A program made the translations under genes and the position numbers. DNA of 5,366 nucleotides, from contig JABUVA010000039.1 of assembly GCA_021442885.1 (NCBI GenBank), positions 44,498 through 49,863 on the forward strand, given 5' to 3'. The notes under the pieces were generated by a model. That model was given only the letters and a program-made list of their open reading frames with translations. It searched no databases and had not been told where the DNA came from. The stretch's first letter is position 1, and each line of letters opens with the position of its first letter. The DNA comes from Methanobrevibacter sp. Lineage in GTDB: Archaea; Methanobacteriota; Methanobacteria; Methanobacteriales; Methanobacteriaceae. Below, one piece after another: positions 5,291 to 5,366 of this stretch.

Positions 5291-5335
5291 AAGTATTACT
5301 TAGAAGTATATAAAGTATGAAGTATTTCAAAGTAT
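5291..5335. repeat. Five AAGTAT repeats over the RHH promoter, candidate operator
   Basis: AAGTAT occurs at 5291, 5304, 5313, 5320 and 5330 within 45 bases, at spacings of 13, 9, 7 and 10. The first copy is also half of an inverted repeat, TAAGT-ATT-ACTTA (5290-5302). The cluster spans the TATA box and predicted start site of the RHH gene. RHH proteins commonly bind arrays of short half-sites and repress their own promoters, which makes this a strong operator candidate. Confidence 0.55.
5307..5315 (-). promoter_or_regulatory. TATA box of the RHH gene, leaderless promoter
   Basis: The minus strand reads CTTTATATA between two of the AAGTAT copies. Its centre is about 26 bases before the ATG, so transcription should begin at or within a few bases of the start codon. 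This agrees with the missing ribosome site. Confidence 0.5.
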
Positions 5336-5366
5336 GAAATTTATGAAAAAATATTGAAAAATAAAT

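Noticed and set aside
5291..5335. AAGTAT copies as a CRISPR or satellite array
   Set aside because: The units are only 6 bases with uneven 7-13 base spacing and sit on a promoter, so an operator is the better reading.

Overview
The window reads as part of a very AT-rich chromosome of a hydrogenotrophic or methyl-reducing methanogen, most likely of the order Methanobacteriales. The basis is an hdrC-hdrB pair with intact cluster ligands, archaeal TATA/BRE promoters, GGAGATGAT-type Shine-Dalgarno sites and a protein resembling an archaeosine-synthase module. Methanosphaera or Methanobrevibacter fit the AT richness, but the genus is inferred, not proven. No rRNA, tRNA, CRISPR array, transposase or integrase was found.

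Layout, left to right. Bases 1-36 hold the first 12 codons of a minus-strand gene with a hydrophobic N-terminus. After a hairpin and T-tract come hdrB (93-1001) and hdrC (1025-2074), both minus strand and transcribed hdrC then hdrB from a promoter near 2143-2153. These encode the catalytic subunit and the electron-relay subunit of CoB-CoM heterodisulfide reductase, which closes the methanogenic cycle. The partners HdrA and Mvh hydrogenase are not in the window. HdrC carries an unusual N-terminal extension of about 164 residues, acidic and lacking Cys and aromatics after its first helix.

A divergent intergenic region (2075-2263) holds both promoters and an inverted repeat over the hdrC BRE. 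A plus-strand gene (2264-3007, TTG start) follows. It encodes a protein resembling only the N-terminal TGT-like half of archaeosine synthase. It converges on a rubrerythrin gene (3032-3607, minus), and the two genes share a hairpin with T-tracts on both sides.

Further right, a minus-strand pair encodes a long coiled-coil protein (4117-4974) and a small PsbP/Mog1-like protein (3676-4101). It looks like an operon of unknown function. At the right edge lies a 52-residue ribbon-helix-helix DNA-binding protein (5126-5284, minus). Its promoter is packed with five AAGTAT repeats and appears to give a leaderless mRNA, suggesting autoregulation.

The central metabolic and stress genes look ordinary. 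The points that merit attention are the HdrC extension, the stand-alone archaeosine-synthase-like module, the hdr promoter repeat, the coiled-coil/PsbP-like pair, and the RHH gene with its repeat operator.
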